From Candidatus Avelusimicrobium alvi (GTDB lineage Bacteria; Elusimicrobiota; Elusimicrobia; Elusimicrobiales; Elusimicrobiaceae), in contig DCTQ01000035.1 of NCBI GenBank assembly GCA_002329395.1, forward strand, positions 8,587 to 17,243: DNA of 8,657 nucleotides, read 5' to 3'. The notes beneath the pieces were generated by a model. The model had not been told where the DNA came from. It worked only from the letters and a program-made list of their open reading frames with translations, and did no database searches. Shown here one piece after another: positions 6,403-8,657 of this stretch (its first letter is position 1; every line of letters begins with the position of its first letter). The position numbers and the translations under genes are program-made.

Positions 6403-8657
6403 TGGCGCGCCTCCTCTAAAGACCGGCCGGCCGCGCTTTTGCGCGCGCGCAGCAGGGATTTAAAACTGTCCCGGCGGCAGATGGCCGCATACGGGCAGTA
6501 CGCGCATAAATCGGAAGGATTTAAAAAGAACGTCCCGTTCTGAATCATCCCGGTGAGCAGCGTTAAAAACCGCACGGCGCGGCCGCGCACGGCTTCAAAC
6601 GCTTCGGGCGTTAAGTCGCGCCGGTCGTAGCCTTTGTTGATGGACAGCAGGCACGACCCGGCGGAAGTATATCCTTCCAGTTCTTTTAAATGAAGCGCGA
6701 TAAATACATACACAAAGGGCTGGAAAATCAGGTGTTTGAACAAGTCGGAAGCCAGGTCCTTCGTGCCTTTGCGCGACGATTTATAATCCGCCACGCAAAA
6801 TGTTTTGGCTTTTTCGTCCACGTCCACGCGGTCAATAATGCCGCGCAGGCGCACGGGCAGTTCGTCCGTGGGCTCGCACGAAACGGGGATTTCAAACTTA
6901 GCCGGCGTAAACGGCCCGAGATGACGCAAATCCTCCAGCACGAACGCGGAAAGTTTTTCTTCCATATCTTTTAAAATCAGCTCCCACACCACGGGATAAA
7001 TGCCAAACGCGCGGTAGCTGTTTTTGTCGTAATGTTTTTCAACGGCGCGGCGCAGGTATTCCAGCGCGGCGGAATCAAACAGTTCATGCGTGAGGCCTTT
7101 TTGATACAGCTCTTCGTAAAAATCTTTCAAAATTTCGTGGTACGCCGTACCGCGCCGGTCGGGCGAGAGCTCGCGGCGCGAAAGCGGCTCGTCCGGCTCG
7201 GCAAGCCGGAGGCCTTTGTCAAAAAAATACTTCATCGGGCACTGGCCGAGCTCCTGCAGAGCCGAAGGCGAAAAGCCGGTTTTGTTTTCGCGCGCAAAAA
7301 TTTCCGCGCCGCTTTGAATCATCCCGTCAAAATCCGTCAGCGCGCCGCTTTTTGAAAGTTCCGCCGCGGCAGAAAGCGCGCGGGAAACGCCGCCCGAAAG
7401 AAGCCCGGCCCGTTCGTAATTTTTGCGCGCCGAAGCCGGGTGCAAGATAACGGAATAAGACATTTCTTTCGGCGTTAAAAATTCATTTCCTGCGGCGGCG
7501 ATACGTTCCGAAAGCCGCCCGCTTACGCGCGGGGCGTCGTCCGCCTGCAAATTTAAATTGGCTGCGCGCGCCAGCTCGGCCAAGTAGACGGAAGGCACCG
7601 CCGCTTTTCCGTCCGCGCCCGCGCGGGCGTACAGCGCGTACAGTTTATCCGTTGCCGCCGTAGCCGCCGCAAAAAACAGCAGTCTTTCCTCGTCGGCCCG
7701 GTCCAGGCTTTGGTTAATCCAGTAGCCCAGCACGTCGCGCAGAACATAGCGGTAATAATCGCGAAGCACGGGGTCTTCCGGCGTAATGAGCGGAAAAGAT
7801 TTATCGTTAAGCCCCAGCAAAAACACGGCTTTAAACGACAGTCCGCGCGCGCGGGAAGCGTCCGTAAACGTTACGCCGCCGCGCACGGCTTCGGCCTCGT
7901 TAAACGAAAGCGCGGCCAGCGCGTCGGCCAGTTCGCGCACGAGCTCGCCGGCCACGGCGTTTTTGCGCACGGCTTCATAAGCGGCAAGGCTTTTGATTTT
8001 ATCGCACACGGCCCGGTAAATTTCGCCGTCTTTTCCTTCCAGCGCGGACTGGTCCGTATTGTCTTCCAGCAGGGCCAGCGCCAACTCCGCGCCTTTTTGC
8101 CAGCGTTGCGGCGCGTCCAGCGCCTCCAGGCGGCGTTTGGTTTCGGTAAGCCAGTCCAGCAGGCCCGGGTCGTAATTTTTGGTTTGCGGCAGTAAATCCA
8201 GCCACTGGCTGAAATCCCGGCTGACGAGCGACCGCGTAATCAGCGCGCGCCATTTGTACTTTTCCGTCCGTTTAAAATACGGCGAGGAAACGACGGCCTG
8301 CACCGTTTCGCGGTCAAACCCGTTGGCGGCCAGCGAAAATAAATTTAAGCAAAATACGCCCAGCGGGAACTTTTGCAGGGCATACGCAAACGAAGCGTCC
8401 AGCGGGATGCAGTTGGCCTTAAACGCGCGGCGCAGTTCATCCTGATACGGCGCGGCGGAGCGGGCGATCACCGCAATATCCGCGAACCGGTACCCTTCTT
8501 TTTCCACCAGGCGCAAAATTTCTTTGGCCGCATAAAACACTTCGCCCTTCGCGTCCGCCGCGCTGACGACCTGCACGCCCGGCGCGTCCGCGCTGCCTTC
8601 GGGCGAGAATAAAAAGCCGCCGCTTTTCCCCAGCGCGCCGAAGCGGCCGGCCTCGGC
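6399..8657 (-). CDS. addB: AddB-like helicase/nuclease subunit B, partial (C-terminal 752 residues)
   Basis: The frame is open to the right edge of the window, so this is the C-terminal part of a longer protein. An apparent GTG start at 8576 is internal, since coding sequence continues upstream in frame. Counting from that valine, the first part has the AddB-type core (IAVIARS at 34-40, FLLGLNDKSFPL at 252-263, DEERLLFFAAATAATDKLY at 295-313). The C-terminal PD-(D/E)XK nuclease shows H480, D582 (GIIDRVD), D597 and K599 (ADYKSS) and Q619/Y623. Cysteines C446 (CPMKYFF) and C691, C694, C700 (CAYCPYAAIC) match the four ligands of the [4Fe-4S] cluster that staples the AddB nuclease domain. The gene precedes addA with a 4-nt overlap, the usual addB-addA order. 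The N-terminal ATP-site region and promoter lie outside the window, so AdnA- or RexB-type variants cannot be fully excluded. Confidence 0.88.
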   Translation of the reverse strand, partial: AEAGRFGALGKSGGFLFSPEGSADAPGVQVVSAADAKGEVFYAAKEILRLVEKEGYRFADIAVIARSAAPYQDELRRAFKANCIPLDASFAYALQKFPLGVFCLNLFSLAANGFDRETVQAVVSSPYFKRTEKYKWRALITRSLVSRDFSQWLDLLPQTKNYDPGLLDWLTETKRRLEALDAPQRWQKGAELALALLEDNTDQSALEGKDGEIYRAVCDKIKSLAAYEAVRKNAVAGELVRELADALAALSFNEAEAVRGGVTFTDASRARGLSFKAVFLLGLNDKSFPLITPEDPVLRDYYRYVLRDVLGYWINQSLDRADEERLLFFAAATAATDKLYALYARAGADGKAAVPSVYLAELARAANLNLQADDAPRVSGRLSERIAAAGNEFLTPKEMSYSVILHPASARKNYERAGLLSGGVSRALSAAAELSKSGALTDFDGMIQSGAEIFARENKTGFSPSALQELGQCPMKYFFDKGLRLAEPDEPLSRRELSPDRRGTAYHEILKDFYEELYQKGLTHELFDSAALEYLRRAVEKHYDKNSYRAFGIYPVVWELILKDMEEKLSAFVLEDLRHLGPFTPAKFEIPVSCEPTDELPVRLRGIIDRVDVDEKAKTFCVADYKSSRKGTKDLASDLFKHLIFQPFVYVFIALHLKELEGYTSAGSCLLSINKGYDRRDLTPEAFEAVRGRAVRFLTLLTGMIQNGTFFLNPSDLCAYCPYAAICRRDSFKSLLRARKSAAGRSLEEARQ
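6410..6417 (-). promoter_or_regulatory. Ribosome binding site of addA inside the addB end
   Basis: The minus strand reads AGAGGAGG within the last codons of addB, followed by 7 nt and the addA ATG. Together with the ATGA overlap this supports translational coupling and balanced production of the two subunits. Confidence 0.8.

Noticed and set aside
6404..6411. GGCGCGCC palindrome between the addA ribosome site and start
   Set aside because: It is an 8-bp palindrome of a kind common in this GC-rich sequence; no second copy or spacing suggests a function.
7710..8195. Plus-strand 161-codon open frame
   Set aside because: It lies wholly antisense to the conserved addB frame, and its arginine/glycine/phenylalanine-rich composition reflects the complementary strand.
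3172..8657. Phage defence or mobile-element origin for the helicase-nuclease pair
   Set aside because: Full motif sets, the standard addB-addA order, the 4-nt overlap and the neighbouring ybaB all fit housekeeping recombination repair; no integrase, repeats or composition change flank the pair.

Overview
The window is moderately GC-rich bacterial DNA, with GC-rich third codon positions and strong Shine-Dalgarno sites. It is almost fully coding, and every convincing gene lies on the minus strand. The genes run from the right edge of the window (upstream) to the left (downstream). No rRNA, tRNA, CRISPR array or insertion sequence was recognised. The organism cannot be fixed from the sequence. 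Gene content and codon style fit a non-model anaerobic or gut-type bacterium; Elusimicrobiota is a weak guess only.

Layout in order of transcription: (1) 8657-6399, the 3' part of an addB-like gene, cut by the window edge, with a PD-(D/E)XK nuclease domain and an iron-sulfur cysteine set; (2) 6402-3172, a complete addA-like helicase-nuclease whose start overlaps the addB stop as ATGA; (3) 3136-2840, a YbaB/EbfC nucleoid-associated protein after a 35-nt AT-rich gap that may hold an internal promoter; (4) 2836-2471, a small CoA-binding Rossmann protein; (5) 2467-1529, an aldo/keto reductase; (6) 1547-252, a spore-photoproduct-lyase-like radical SAM protein starting at a GTG inside the end of the reductase gene. 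A clear stem-loop terminator at 209-241 follows. Positions 1-208 hold no convincing gene but several short inverted repeats.

The overlaps and 3-nt gaps suggest one transcription unit, possibly with a second start before ybaB. AddA and AddB would form a two-subunit machine that resects double-strand DNA breaks for recombination. YbaB coats DNA. The last three genes are tightly coupled to each other; their functional link to repair is only suggested by position and by the SPL resemblance. The most interesting item is the SPL-like protein. It keeps the radical SAM CxxxCxxC motif but has no cysteine where true SPL carries its hydrogen-donor cysteine, and it has an extra cysteine-rich patch just before the radical SAM motif. 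It is therefore probably not a classical spore photoproduct lyase.
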